Positions 27,087 to 38,530 of a stretch of DNA of 64,000 bases are shown here, piece after piece. The translations under genes and the position numbers were made by a program. The DNA is from Crossaster papposus (Eukaryota > Echinodermata > Asteroidea > Velatida > Solasteridae). The DNA is taken from assembly GCA_037893245.1 (NCBI GenBank), contig JBAIAA010001137.1:1-64000 (forward strand). Reading direction: 5' to 3'. How positions within the stretch are numbered: the stretch's first letter is position 1; every line of letters starts with the position of its first letter. The notes under the pieces were generated by a model that was not told the DNA's origin, did not search any database, and was given only the letters and a program-made list of their open reading frames with translations.

Positions 27087-29162
27087 GACCAGCAGAGGTA
27101 GAAGACAGAGATAGAGTATATCCACGTGTCTCACTCAGCCTGCTCAGAAGGAACAGCAGAGGTAGAAGACAGAGATAGGGTATATCCACGTGTCTGATTT
27201 ACACCTCACTCAGCCTGCTCAGAAGGAACAGCAGAGGTAGAAGACAGAGATAGAGTATATACACGTGTCCCACTCAGCCTGCTCAGAAGGAACAGCAGAG
27301 GTAGAAGACAGAGATAAAGTATATCCACGTGTCTGATATACACCTCACTTAGCCTGCTCAGAAGGAACATCAGAGGTAGAAGACAGAGATAGAGTATATC
27401 CACGTGTCTCACTCAGCCTGCTCAGAAGGAACAGCAGATGTAGAAGACCGAGACAGAGTATATCCACGTGTCTAATCTACACCTCACTCAGCCTGCTCAG
27501 AAGGAACAGCAGAGGTAGAAGACAGATATAGAGTATATCCACGTATCTGATATACACCTCACTCAGCCTGCTCAGAAGGAACAGCAGAGGTAGAAGACAG
27601 AGATAGAGTATATCCACGTGTCTGATCTACACCTCACTCAACCTGCTCAGAAGGAACAGCAGAGGTAGAAAACAGAGATAGAGTATATCCACGTGTCTGA
27701 TCTACACCTCCTTCAGCCTGCTCAGAAGGAACAGCAGAGGTAGAAGACAGATATAGGGTATATCCACGTGTCTGATTTACACCTCACTCAGCCTGCTCAG
27801 AAGGAACAGCAGAGGTAGAAGACAGAGATAGAGTATATACACGTGTCCCACTCAGCCTGCTCAGAAGGAACAGCAGAGGTAGAAGACAGAGATAAAGTAT
27901 ATCCACGTGTCTGATCTACACCTCACTTAGCCTGCTCAGAAGGAACAGCAGATGTAGAATACAGAGATAGAGTATATCCACGTGTCTCACTCAGCCTGCT
28001 CAGAAGGAACAACAGATGTAGAAGACCGAGGCAGAGTATATCAACGTGTCTAATCTACACCCCACTCAGCCTGCTCAGAAGGAACAGCAGAGGTAGAAGA
28101 CAGAGATAAAGTATATCCACGTGTCTGATCTACACCTCACTCAGCCTGCTCAGAAGGAACAGCAGAGGTAGAAGACAGATATAGATTATATCCACGTGTT
28201 TGATCTACACCTCACTCAGCCTGCTCAGAAGAAACAGCAGAGGTAGAATACAGAGATAAAGTATATCCACGTGTCTGATCTACACCTCACTTAGCCTGCT
28301 CAGAAGGAACATCAGAGGTAGAAGACAGAGATAGAGTATATCCACGTGTCTCACTCAGCCTGCTCAGAAGGAACAGCAGATGTATAAGACCGAGACAGAG
28401 TATATCCACGTGTCTAATCTACACCTCACTCAGCCTGCTCAGAAGGAACAGCAGAGGTAGAAGACAGATATAGAGTATATCCACGTATCTGACATACACC
28501 TCACTCAGCCTGCTCAGAAGGAACAGCAGAGGTAGAAGACAGAGATAGAGTATATCCACGTGTCTGATCTACACCTCACTCAACCTGCTCAGAAGGAACA
28601 GCAGAGGTAGAAGACAGAGATAGAGTATATCCACGTGTCTGATATACACCTCCTTCAGCCTGCTCAGAAGGAACAGCAGAGGTAGAAGACAGGGATAGAG
28701 TATATCCACGTGTCTCACTCAGCCTGCTAAGAAGGAACAGCAGAGGTAGAAGACAGAGATAGGGTATATCCACGTGTCTGATTTACAACTCACTCAGCCT
28801 GCTCAGAAGGAACAGCAGAGGTAGAAGACAGAGATAGAGTATATACACGTGTCCCACTCAGCCTGCTCAGAAGGAACAGCAGAGGTAGAAGACAGAGATA
28901 AAGTATATCCACGTGTCTGATCTACACCTCACTTAGCCTGCTCAGAAGGAACAGCAGAGGTAGAAGACAGAGGTAGAGTATATACACGTGTCCCACTCAG
29001 CTTGCTCAGAAGGAACAGCAGAGGTAGAAGACAGAGATAAAGTATATCCACGTGTCTGATCTACACCTCACTCAGCCTGCTCAGAAGGAACAGCAGAGGT
29101 AGAAGACAGAGATAGATTATATCCACGTGTCTGATCTACACCTCACTCAGCCTGCTCAGAAG
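27087..29162. repeat. 2,076-bp tandem duplication, right copy
   Basis: Near-identical to 25,011-27,086 in length and in rare variants: GAGGCAGAG, TATCAACGTG, GAAGAAACAG, GCTAAGAAGG and ACAGAGGTAGAG. The clear difference I saw is TTTACAACTC near 28,784, where the left copy has TTTACACCTC near 26,708. The copy then leads into a GGGAGAAGACGGAG unit. Confidence 0.88.
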
Positions 29163-30940
29163 GAACAGCAGAGGGAGAAGACGGAGATAGGGTATATCCA
29201 CGTGTCTCGCTCAGACTGCTCAGAAGGAACAGCAGAGGTAGTAGACAGAGATAGAGTATATCCACGTGTCTCACTCAGCCTGCTCAGAAGGAACAGCAGA
29301 GGTAGAAGGCAGAGATAGAGTATATCCACGTGTCTCACTCTGCCTGCTCAGAAGGAACAGCAGAGGTAGAAGACAAAGATAGAGTATATCCACGTGTCTC
29401 ACTCAGCCTGCTCAGAAGGAACAGCAGAGGTAGAAGACAGAGATAGAGTATATCCACGTGTCTCACTCAGACTGCTCAGAAGGAACAGCAGAGGTAGAAG
29501 ACAGCGATAGAGCATATCCAAGTGTCTCACTCAGCCTGCTCAGAAGGAACAGCAGAGGTAGAAGACAAAGATAGAGTATATCCACGTGTCTCACTCAGCC
29601 TGCTCAGAAGGAACAGCAGAGGTAGAAGACAGAGATAGAGTATATCCACGTGTCTCACTCAGCCTGCTCAGAAGGAACAGCAGAGGTAGAAGACAGAGAT
29701 AGAGTATATCCACGTGTCTGATCTACACCTCACTCAACCTGCTCAGAAGGAACAGCAGAGGTAGAAAACAGAGATAGAGTATATCCACGTGTCTGATCTA
29801 CACCTCCTTCAGCCTGCTCAGAAGGAACAGCAGAGGTAGAAGACAGAGATAGGGTATATCCACGTGTCTGATTTACACCTCACTCAGCCTGCTCAGAAGG
29901 AACAGCAGAGGTAGAAGACAGAGATAGAGTATATACACGTGTCCCACTCAGCCTGCTCAGAAGGAACAGCAGAGGTAGAAGACAGAGATAAAGTATATCC
30001 ACGTGTCTGATCTACACCTCACTTAGCCTGCTCAGAAGGAACAGCAGATGTAGAATACAGAGATAGAGTATATCCACGTGTCTCACTCAGCCTGCTCAGA
30101 AGGAACAACAGATGTAGAAGACCGAGACAGAGTATATCCACGTGTCTAATCTACACCCCACTCAGCCTGCTCAGAAGAAACAGCAGAGGTAGAAGACAGA
30201 GATAAAGTATATCCACGTGTCTGATCTACACCTCACTCAGCCTGCTCAGAAGGAACAGCAGAGGTAGAAGACAGAGATAGAGTATATACACGTGTCCCAC
30301 TCAGCCTGCTCAGAAGGAACAGCAGAGGTAGAAGACAGAGATAAAGTATATCCACGTGTCTGATATACACCTCACTTAGCCTGCTCAGAAGGAACAGCAG
30401 AGGTAGAAGACAGAGATAGAGTATATCCACGTGTCTCACTCAGCCTGCTCAGAAGGAACAGCAGATGTAGAAGACCGAGACAGAGTATATCCACGTGTCT
30501 AATCTACACCTCACTCAGCCTGCTCAGAAGGAACAGCAGAGGTAGAAGACAGATATAGAGTATATCCACGTGTCTGATCTACACCTCCTTCAGCCTGCTC
30601 AGAAGGAACAGCAGAGGTAGAAGACAGAGATAGGGTATATCCACGTGTCTGATTTACACCTCACTCAGCATGCTCAGAAGGAACAGCAGAGGTAGAAGAC
30701 AGAGATAGAGTATATACACGTGTCCCACAGCAGATGTAGAATACAGAGATAGAGTATATCCACGTGTCTCACTCAGCCTGCTCAGAAGGAACAACAGATG
30801 TAGAAGACCGAGACAGAGTATATCCACGTGTTTAATCTACACCCCACTCAGCCTGCTCAGAAGGAACAGCAGAGGTAGAAGACAGAGATAAAGTATATCC
30901 ACGTGTCTGATCTACACCTCACTCAGCCTGCTCAGAAGGA
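29163..30940. repeat. Family B tail leading into the mosaic zone
   Basis: The first part resembles 23,764 on (offset 5,392) with the CAGCGATAGAGC unit near 29,510. Then follow AAAACAG, CCTTCAG, GATTTAC and TGTCCC units in normal family B order, and a copy of the 22,606-type block at 30,233-30,439. It holds the first CCCAC/AGCAGATG deletion joint at 30,728/30,729 and a private CTCAGCATG near 30,664. Confidence 0.75.
30723..30736. repeat. 95-bp deletion joint, occurrence 1
   Basis: TCCCAC runs directly into AGCAGATGTAG. In the undeleted arrangement at 29,941-30,050 the same two pieces are separated by 95 bp (29,948-30,042), which span parts of an S unit and an L unit. Short AC-type microhomology at the ends makes the exact joint ambiguous by a base or two. 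Confidence 0.8.
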
Positions 30941-31924
30941 ACAGCTGAGGTAGAAGACAGAGATAGATTATATCCACGTGTTTGATCTACACCTCACTCA
31001 GCCTGCTCAAAAGGAACAGCAGAGGGAGAAGACGGAGATAGGGTATATCCACGTGTCTCGCTGAGCCTGCTCAGAAGGAACAGCAGAGGTAGTAGACAGA
31101 GATAGAGTATATCCACGTGTCTCACTCAGCCTGCTCAGAAGGAACAGCAGAGGTAGAAGGCAGAGATAGAGTATATCCACGTGTCTCACTCAGACTGCTC
31201 AGAAGGAACAGCAGAGGTAGAAGACAGAGATAGAGTATATCCACGTGTCTCACTCAGCCTGCTCAGAAGGAACAGCAGAGGTAGAAGACAGAGATATAGT
31301 ATATCCACGTGTCTCACTCAGCCTGCTCAGAAGGAACAGCAGAGTTAGAAGACAGAGATAGAGTATATCCACGTGTCTGATCTACACCTCACTCAGCCTG
31401 CTCAGAAGGAACAGCAGAGGTAGAAGACAGAGATAGAGTATATCCACGTGTCTGATATACACCTCACTCAGCCTGCTCAGAAGAAACAGCAGAGGTAGAA
31501 GACAGATATAGGGTATATCCACGTGTCTGATCTACACCTCACTCAGCCTGCTCAGAAGGAACAGCAGAGGTAGAAGACAGAGATAGAGTATATCCACGTG
31601 TCTGATCTACACCTCACTCAGCCTGCTCAGAAGGAACAGCAGAGGTAGAAGACAGAGATAGAGTATATCCACGTGTCTCACTCAGCCTGCTCAGAAGGAA
31701 CAGCAGAGGTAGAAGACAGAGATAGAGTATATCCACGTGTCTGATCTACACCTCACTCAACCTGCTCAGAAGGAACAGCAGAGGTAGAAGACAGAGATAG
31801 AGTATATCCAGGTGTCTGATATACACCTCACTCAGCCTGATCAGAATAAACAGCAGAGGTAGAAGACAGAGATAGAGTATATCCACGTGTCTGATCTACA
31901 CCTCACTCAGCCTGCTCAGAAGGA
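30941..31924. repeat. 984-bp higher-order repeat, copy 1
   Basis: It starts at the rare ACAGCTGAGG unit (30,941), which recurs at 31,925 and 32,909. The order within is: GATAGATT/TTTGATC, a CAAAAGG box with GGGAGAAGACGGAG, CGCTGAGCC, GTAGTAGACAG, GAAGGCAG, CAGACTG, GATATAG, GAGTTAG, GATATAC/AGAAGAAAC, GATATAGGG, and CTGATCAGAATAAAC with CCAGGTG. The upstream edge of the match is between 30,889 (GATAAAG here, GATAGAG in the partner) and 30,941. Confidence 0.9.
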
Positions 31925-32908
31925 ACAGCTGAGGTAGAAGACAGAGATAGATTATATCCACGTGTTTGATCTACACCTCACTCAGCCTGCTCAAAAGGAA
32001 CAGCAGAGGGAGAAGACGGAGATAGGGTATATCCACGTGTCTCGCTGAGCCTGCTCAGAAGGAACAGCAGAGGTAGTAGACAGAGATAGAGTATATCCAC
32101 GTGTCTCACTCAGCCTGCTCAGAAGGAACAGCAGAGGTAGAAGGCAGGGATAGAGTATATCCACGTGTCTCACTCAGACTGCTCAGAAGGAACAGCAGAG
32201 GTAGAAGACAGAGATAGAGTATATCCACGTGTCTCACTCAGCCTGCTCAGAAGGAACAGCAGAGGTAGAAGACAGAGATATAGTATATCCACGTGTCTCA
32301 CTCAGCCTGCTCAGAAGGAACAGCAGAGTTAGAAGACAGAGATAGAGTATATCCACGTGTCTGATCTACACCTCACTCAGCCTGCTCAGAAGGAACAGCA
32401 GAGGTAGAAGACAGAGATAGAGTATATCCACGTGTCTGATATACACCTCACTCAGCCTGCTCAGAAGAAACAGCAGAGGTAGAAGACAGATATAGGGTAT
32501 ATCCACGTGTCTGATCTACACCTCACTCAGCCTGCTCAGAAGGAACAGCAGAGGTAGAAGACAGAGATAGAGTATATCCACGTGTCTGATCTACACCTCA
32601 CTCAGCCTGCTCAGAAGGAACAGCAGAGGTAGAAGACAGAGATAGAGTATATCCACGTGTCTCACTCAGCCTGCTCAGAAGGAACAGCAGAGGTAGAAGA
32701 CAGAGATAGAGTATATCCACGTGTCTGATCTACACCTCACTCAACCTGCTCAGAAGGAACAGCAGAGGTAGAAGACAGAGATAGAGTATATCCAGGTGTC
32801 TGATATACACCTCACTCAGCCTGATCAGAATAAACAGCAGAGGTAGAAGACAGAGATAGAGTATATCCACGTGTCTGATCTACACCTCACTCAGCCTGCT
32901 CAGAAGGA
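31925..32908. repeat. 984-bp higher-order repeat, copy 2
   Basis: Same length and order of variants as copy 1. The one difference I noticed is GAAGGCAGGGATAG near 32,150 (copy 1 has GAAGGCAGAGATAG). Such near-identity indicates a very recent duplication or strong homogenisation. Confidence 0.9.
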
Positions 32909-33420
32909 ACAGCTGAGGTAGAAGACAGAGATAGATTATATCCACGTGTTTGATCTACACCTCACTCAGCCTGCTCAAAAGGAACAGCAGAGGGAGAAGA
33001 CGGAGATAGGGTATATCCACGTGTCTCGCTGAGCCTGCTCAGAAGGAACAGCAGAGGTAGTAGACAGAGATAGAGTATATCCACGTGTCTCACTCAGCCT
33101 GCTCAGAAGGAACAGCAGAGGTAGAAGGCAGAGATAGAGTATATCCACGTGTCTCACTCAGACTGCTCAGAAGGAACAGCAGAGGTAGAAGACAGAGATA
33201 GAGTATATCCACGTGTCTCACTCAGCCTGCTCAGAAGGAACAGCAGAGGTAGAAGACAGAGATATAGTATATCCACGTGTCTCACTCAGCCTGCTCAGAA
33301 GGAACAGCAGAGTTAGAAGACAGAGATAGTGTATATCCACGTGTCTGATCTACACCTCACTCAGCCTGCTCAGAAGGAACAGCAGAGGTAGAAGACAGAG
33401 ATAGAGTATATCCACGTGTC
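32909..33420. repeat. 984-bp higher-order repeat, copy 3 (first 512 bp)
   Basis: It follows the pattern of copies 1 and 2, with GATAGTGTATATCC near 33,328 as a private change. It leaves it at about 33,421, where an S unit with the 6-bp deletion GGAGAGG replaces the expected GATATAC L unit and family B sequence resumes (TATATACACGTGTCCC). Confidence 0.87.
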
Positions 33421-34050
33421 TCACTCAGCCTGCTCAGAAGGAGAGGTAGAAGACAGAGATAGAGTATATACACGTGTCCCACTCAGCCTGCTCAGGAGGA
33501 ACAGCAGAGGTAGAAGACAGAGATAAAGTATATCCACGTGTCTGATATACACCTCACTTAGCCTGCTCAGAAGGAACAGCAGAGGTAGAAGACAGAGATA
33601 GAGTATATCCACGTGTCTCACTCAGCCTGCTCAGAAGGAACAGCAGATGTAGAAGACCGAGACAGAGTATATCCACGTGTCTAATCTACACCTCACTCAG
33701 CCTGCTCAGAAGGAACAGCAGAGGTAGAAGACAGATATAGAGTATATCCACGTATCTGATATACACCTCACTCAGCCTGCTCAGAAGGAACAGCAGAGGT
33801 AGAAGACAGAGATAGAGTATATCCACGTGTCTGATCTACACCTCACTCAACCTGCTCAGAAGGAACAGCAGAGGTAGAAAACAGAGATAGAGTATATCCA
33901 CGTGTCTGATCTACACCTCCTTCAGCCTGCTCAGAAGGAACAGCAGAGGTAGAAGACAGAGATAGGGTATATCCACGTGTCTGATTTACACCTCACTCAG
34001 CCTGCTCAGAAGGAACAGCAGAGGTAGAAGACAGAGATAGAGTATATACA

Positions 34051-34070
34051 CGTGTCCCACAGCAGATGTA
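34051..34070. repeat. 95-bp deletion joint, occurrence 2
   Basis: TCCCAC/AGCAGATG joint at 34,060/34,061, identical to the joint at 30,728. It opens the left copy of the 3,073-bp-spaced repeat. CACGTTTCTC shortly after (near 34,093) is a private change. Confidence 0.8.
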
Positions 34071-35663
34071 GAATACAGAGATAGAGTATATCCACGTTTC
34101 TCACTCAGCCTGCTCAGAAGGAACAACAGATGTAGAAGACCGAGACAGAGTATATCCACGTGTCTAATCTACACCCCACTCAGCCTGCTCAGAAGGAACA
34201 GCAGAGGTAGAAGACAGAGATAAAGTATATCCACGTGTCTGATCTACACCTCACTCAGCCTGCTCAGAAGGAACAGCAGAGGTAGAAGACAGAGATAGAT
34301 TATATCCACGTGTTTGATCTACACCTCACTCAGCCTGCTCAGAAGGAACAGCAGAGGGAGAAGACGGAGATAGGGTATATCCACGTGTCTCGCTGAGCCT
34401 GCTCAGAAGGAACAGCAGAGGTAGTAGACAGAGATAGAGTATATCCACGTGTCTCACTCAGCCTGCTCAGAAGGAACAGCAGAGGTAGAAGGCAGAGATA
34501 GAGTATATCCACGTGTCTCACTCAGACTGCTCAGAAGGAACAGCAGAGGTAGAAGACAGAGATTGAGTATATCCACGTGTCTCACTCAGCCTGCTCAGAA
34601 GGAACAGCAGAGGTAGAAGACAGAGATATAGTATATCCACGTGTCTCACTCAGCCTGCTCAGAAGGAACAGCAGAGGTGGAAGACAGAGATAGAGTATAT
34701 CCACGTGTCTGATCTACACCTCACTCAGCCTGCTCAGAAGGAACAGCAGAGGTAGAAGACAGAGATAGAGTATATCCACGTGTCTGATATACACCTCACT
34801 CAGCCTGCTCAGAAGAAACAGCAGAGGTAGAAGACAGATATAGGGTATATCCACGTGTCTGATCTACACCTCACTCAGCCTGCTCAGAAGGAACAGCAGA
34901 GGTAGAAGACAGAGATAGAGTATATCCACGTGTCTGATCTACACCTCACTCAGCCTGCTCAGAAGGAACAGCAGAGGTAGAAGACAGAGATAGAGTATAT
35001 CCACGTGTCTCACTCAGCCTGCTCAGAAGGAACAGCAGAGGTAGAAGACTGAGATAGAGTATATCCACGTGTCTGATCTACACCTCACTCAACCTGCTCA
35101 GAAGGAACAGCAGAGGTAGAAGACAGAGATAGAGTATATCCAGGTGTCTGATATACACCTCACTCAGCCTGATCAGAATGAACAGCAGAGGTAGAAGACA
35201 GAGATAGAGTATATCCACGTGTCTGATCTACACCTCACTCAGCCTGCTCAGAAGGAACAGCAGAGGTAGAAGACAGAGATAGAGTATATCCACGTGTCTG
35301 ATCTACACCTCACTCAGCCTGCTCAGAAGGAACAGCAGAGGTAGAAGAAAGAGATAGAATATATCCACGTGTCTGATCTACACCTCACTCAGCCTGCTCA
35401 GAATGAACAGCAGAGGTAGAAGACAGAGATAGAGTATATCCAGGTGTCTCACTCAGCCTGGTCAGAAGGAACAGCAGAGGTAGAAGACAGAGATAGAGTA
35501 TATCCACGTGTCTGATCTACACCTCACTCAGCCTGCTCAGAAGGAACAGCAGAGGTAGAAGACAGAGATAGAGTATATCCACGTGTCTGATATACACCTC
35601 ACTCAGCCTGCTCAGAAGGAACAGCAGAGGTAGAAGACAGAGATAGAGTATATCCACGTGTCT
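34061..35663. repeat. 3,073-bp-spaced repeat, left copy
   Basis: It begins just after a 95-bp deletion joint. It matches 37,134-38,736: the CTGGTCAG marker is at 35,458 here and 38,531 there, exactly 3,073 bp apart. That offset equals 2,398 plus 675, the two spacings of the deletion joints between, so the 675-bp duplication arose within the interval. Private changes include GATTGAG near 34,561 and GACTGAG near 35,047. Confidence 0.78.
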
Positions 35664-36305
35664 CACTCAGCCTGCTCAGAAGGAACAGCAGATGTAGAAG
35701 ACCGAGACAGAGTATATCCACGTGTCTAATCTACACCTCACTCAGCCTGCTCAGAAGGAACAGCAGAGGTAAAAGACAGATATAGAGTATATCCACGTAT
35801 CTGATCTACACCTCACTCAGCCTGCTCAGAAGGAACAGCAGAGGTAGAAGACAGAGATAGAGTATATACACGTGTCCCACTCAGCCTGCTCAGAAGGAAC
35901 AGCAGAGGTAGAAGACAGAGATAAAGTATATCCACGTGTCTGATATACACCTCACTTAGTCTGCTCAGAAGGAACAGCAGAGGTAGAAGACAGAGATAGA
36001 GTATATCCACGTGTCTCACTCAGCCTGCTCAGAAGGAACAGCAGATGTAGAAGACCGAGACAGAGTATATCCACGTGTCTAATTTACACCTCACTCAGCC
36101 TGCTCAGAAGGAACAGCAGAGGTAGAAGACAGATATAGAGTATATCCACGTATCTGATATACACCTCACTCAGCCTGCTCAGAAGGAACAGCAGAGGTAG
36201 AAGACAGAGATAGAGTATATCCACGTGTCTGATCTACACCTCACTCAACCTGCTCAGAAGGAACAGCAGAGGTAGAAAAATGAGATAGAGTATATCCACG
36301 TGTCT

Positions 36306-36980
36306 GATCTACACCTCCTTCAGCCTGCTCAGAAGGAACAGCAGAGGTAGAAGACAGAGATAGGGTATATCCACGTGTCTGATTTACACCTCACTCAGCC
36401 TGCTCAGAAGGAACAGCAGAGGTAGAAGACAGAGATAGAGTATATACACGTGTCCCACAGCAGATGTAGAATACAGAGATAGAGTATATCCACGTGTCTC
36501 ACTCAGCCTGCTCAGAAGGAACAACAGATGTAGAAGACCGAGACAGAGTATATCCACGTGTCTAATCTACACCCCACTCAGCCTGCTCAGAAGGAACAGC
36601 AGAGGTAGAAGACAGAGATAAAGTATATCCACGTGTCTGATCTACACCTCACTCAGCCTGCTCAGAAGGAACAGCAGAGGTAGAAGACAGAGATAGATTA
36701 TATCCACGTGTTTGATCTACACCTCACTCAGCCTGCTCAGAAGGAACAGCAGAGGGAGAAGACGGAGATAGGGTATATCCACGTGTCTCGCTGAGCCTGC
36801 TGAGAAGGAACAGCAGAGGTAGTAGACAGAGATAGAGTATATCCACGTGTCTCACTCAGCCTGCTCAGAAGGAACAGCAGAGGTAGAAGGCAGAGATAGA
36901 GTATATCCACGTGTCTCACTCAGACTGCTCAGAAGGAACAGCAGAGGTAGAAGACAGAGATAGAGTATATCCACGTGTCT
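36306..36980. repeat. 675-bp tandem duplication, left copy
   Basis: It runs from GATCTACACCTCCTTCAG, through GATTTAC, TGTCCC with a 95-bp deletion joint (36,458/36,459), GACCGAGACAG, GATAAAG, GATAGATT and GGGAGAAGACGGAG, to a CAGACTG unit. The whole series repeats 675 bp on. CTGCTGAGAAGG near 36,796 is private to this copy. Confidence 0.87.
36449..36468. repeat. 95-bp deletion joint, occurrence 3
   Basis: Same joint at 36,458/36,459, inside the left copy of the 675-bp duplication and 2,398 bp after occurrence 2. Confidence 0.8.
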
Positions 36981-37655
36981 GATCTACACCTCCTTCAGCC
37001 TGCTCAGAAGGAACAGCAGAGGTAGAAGACAGAGATAGGGTATATCCACGTGTCTGATTTACACCTCACTCAGCCTGCTCAGAAGGAACAGCAGAGGTAG
37101 AAGACAGAGATAGAGTATATACACGTGTCCCACAGCAGATGTAGAATACAGAGATAGAGTATATCCACGTGTCTCACTCAGCCTGCTCAGAAGGAACAAC
37201 AGATGTAGAAGACCGAGACAGAGTATATCCACGTGTCTAATCTACACCCCACTCAGCCTGCTCAGAAGGAACAGCAGAGGTAGAAGACAGAGATAAAGTA
37301 TATCCACGTGTCTGATCTACACCTTACTCAGCCTGCTCAGAAGGAACAGCAGAGGTAGAAGACAGAGATAGATTATATCCACGTGTTTGATCTACACCTC
37401 ACTCAGCCTGCTCAGAAGGAACAGCAGAGGGAGAAGACGGAGATAGGGTATATCCACGTGTCTCGCTGAGCCTGCTCAGAAGGAACAGCAGAGGTAGTAG
37501 ACAGAGATAGAGTATATCCACGTGTCTCACTCAGCCTGCTCAGAAGGAACAGCAGAGGTAGAAGGCAGAGATAGAGTATATCCACGTGTCTCACTCAGAC
37601 TGCTCAGAAGGAACAGCAGAGGTAGAAGACAGAGATAGAGTATATCCACGTGTCT
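36981..37655. repeat. 675-bp tandem duplication, right copy
   Basis: Same order as 36,306-36,980, with its deletion joint at 37,133/37,134. ACACCTTACTC near 37,321 is a private change. Both edges fall exactly at monomer starts (36,306, 36,981, 37,656), so the exchange stayed in register. Confidence 0.87.
37124..37143. repeat. 95-bp deletion joint, occurrence 4
   Basis: Same joint at 37,133/37,134, inside the right copy of the 675-bp duplication and 675 bp after occurrence 3. The later 1,339-bp series (40.9, 43.4, 44.8 and 46.1 kb) keeps the undeleted form. Confidence 0.8.
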
Positions 37656-38530
37656 CACTCAGCCTGCTCAGAAGGAACAGCAGAGGTAGAAGACAGAGAT
37701 ATAGTATATCCACGTGTCTCACTCAGCCTGCTCAGAAGGAACAGCAGAGGTAGAAGACAGAGATAGAGTATATCCACGTGTCTGATCTACACCTCACTCA
37801 GCCTGCTCAGAAGGAACAGCAGAGGTAGAAGACAGAGATAGAGTATATCCACGTGTCTGATATACACCTCACTCAGCCTGCTCAGAAGAAACAGCAGAGG
37901 TAGAAGACAGATATAGGGTATATCCACGTGTCTGATCTACACCTCACTCAGCCTGCTCAGAAGGAACAGCAGAGGTAGAAGACAGAGATAGAGTATATCC
38001 ACGTGTCTGATCTACACCTCACTCAGCCTGCTCAGAAGGAACAGCAGAGGTAGAAGACAGAGATAGAGTATATCCACGTGTCTCACTCAGCCTGCTCAGA
38101 AGGAACAACAGAGGTAGAAGACAGAGATAGAGTATATCCACGTGTCTGATCTACACCTCACTCAACCTGCTCAGAAGGAACAGCAGAGGTAGAAGACAGA
38201 GATAGAGTATATCCAGGTGTCTGATATACACCTCACTCAGCCTGATCAGAATGAACAGCAGAGGTAGAAGACAGAGATAGAGTATATCCACGTGTCTGAT
38301 CTACACCTCACTCAGCCTGCTCAGAAGGAACAGCAGAGGTAGAAGACAGAGATAGAGTATATCCACGTGTCTGATCTACACCTCACTCAGCCTGCTCAGA
38401 AGGAACAGCAGAGGTAGAAGAAAGAGATAGAATATATCCACGTGTCTGATCTACACCTCACTCAGCCTGCTCAGAATGAACAGCAGAGGTAGAAGGCAGA
38501 GATAGAGTATATCCAGGTGTCTCACTCAGC
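37656..38530. repeat. 984-type segment leading to the first family D unit
   Basis: It continues the right copy of the 3,073-bp-spaced repeat: GATATAG, GATATAC with AGAAGAAAC, GATATAGGG, AACAACAGAGG near 38,105, CCAGGTG and CTGATCAGAATG at about 38,247, and GAAAGAGATAGAATATATCC near 38,420. All units are full S or L monomers. Confidence 0.72.

Larger units (their letters stand above)
7799..30940. repeat. Family B domain
   Basis: Defined by variants that I did not see in family A: TATATACACGTGTCCC, GATAAAG box 3, CACTTAGCC, CCTTCAGCC, GATTTACACC, GACCGAGACAGAG, and a GGGAGAAGACGGAGATAGG box 3. These occur in a fixed order in large copies described separately. No gene, RNA or transposon is visible. 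Confidence 0.88.
33421..36305. repeat. Mosaic segment of family B, 984-type and early family D units
   Basis: 33,421-34,060 is family B, ending in the second 95-bp deletion joint at 34,060/34,061. 34,061-34,582 has the GGGAGAAGACGGAG series. 34,583-35,400 resembles the 984-bp repeat, with CTGATCAGAATG at about 35,169. 35,458 has CTGGTCAG, a family D marker. From about 35,664 family B variants return (GACCGAGACAGAG, TGTCCC). The stretch 34,061-35,663 recurs at 37,134-38,736. Confidence 0.7.

Noticed and set aside
33421..33447. Short 58-bp monomer as a third basic monomer class.
   Set aside because: It is an S unit with a single 6-bp deletion (GGAGAGG). Most occurrences are copies of one family D position, so it is a variant and not a basic unit.
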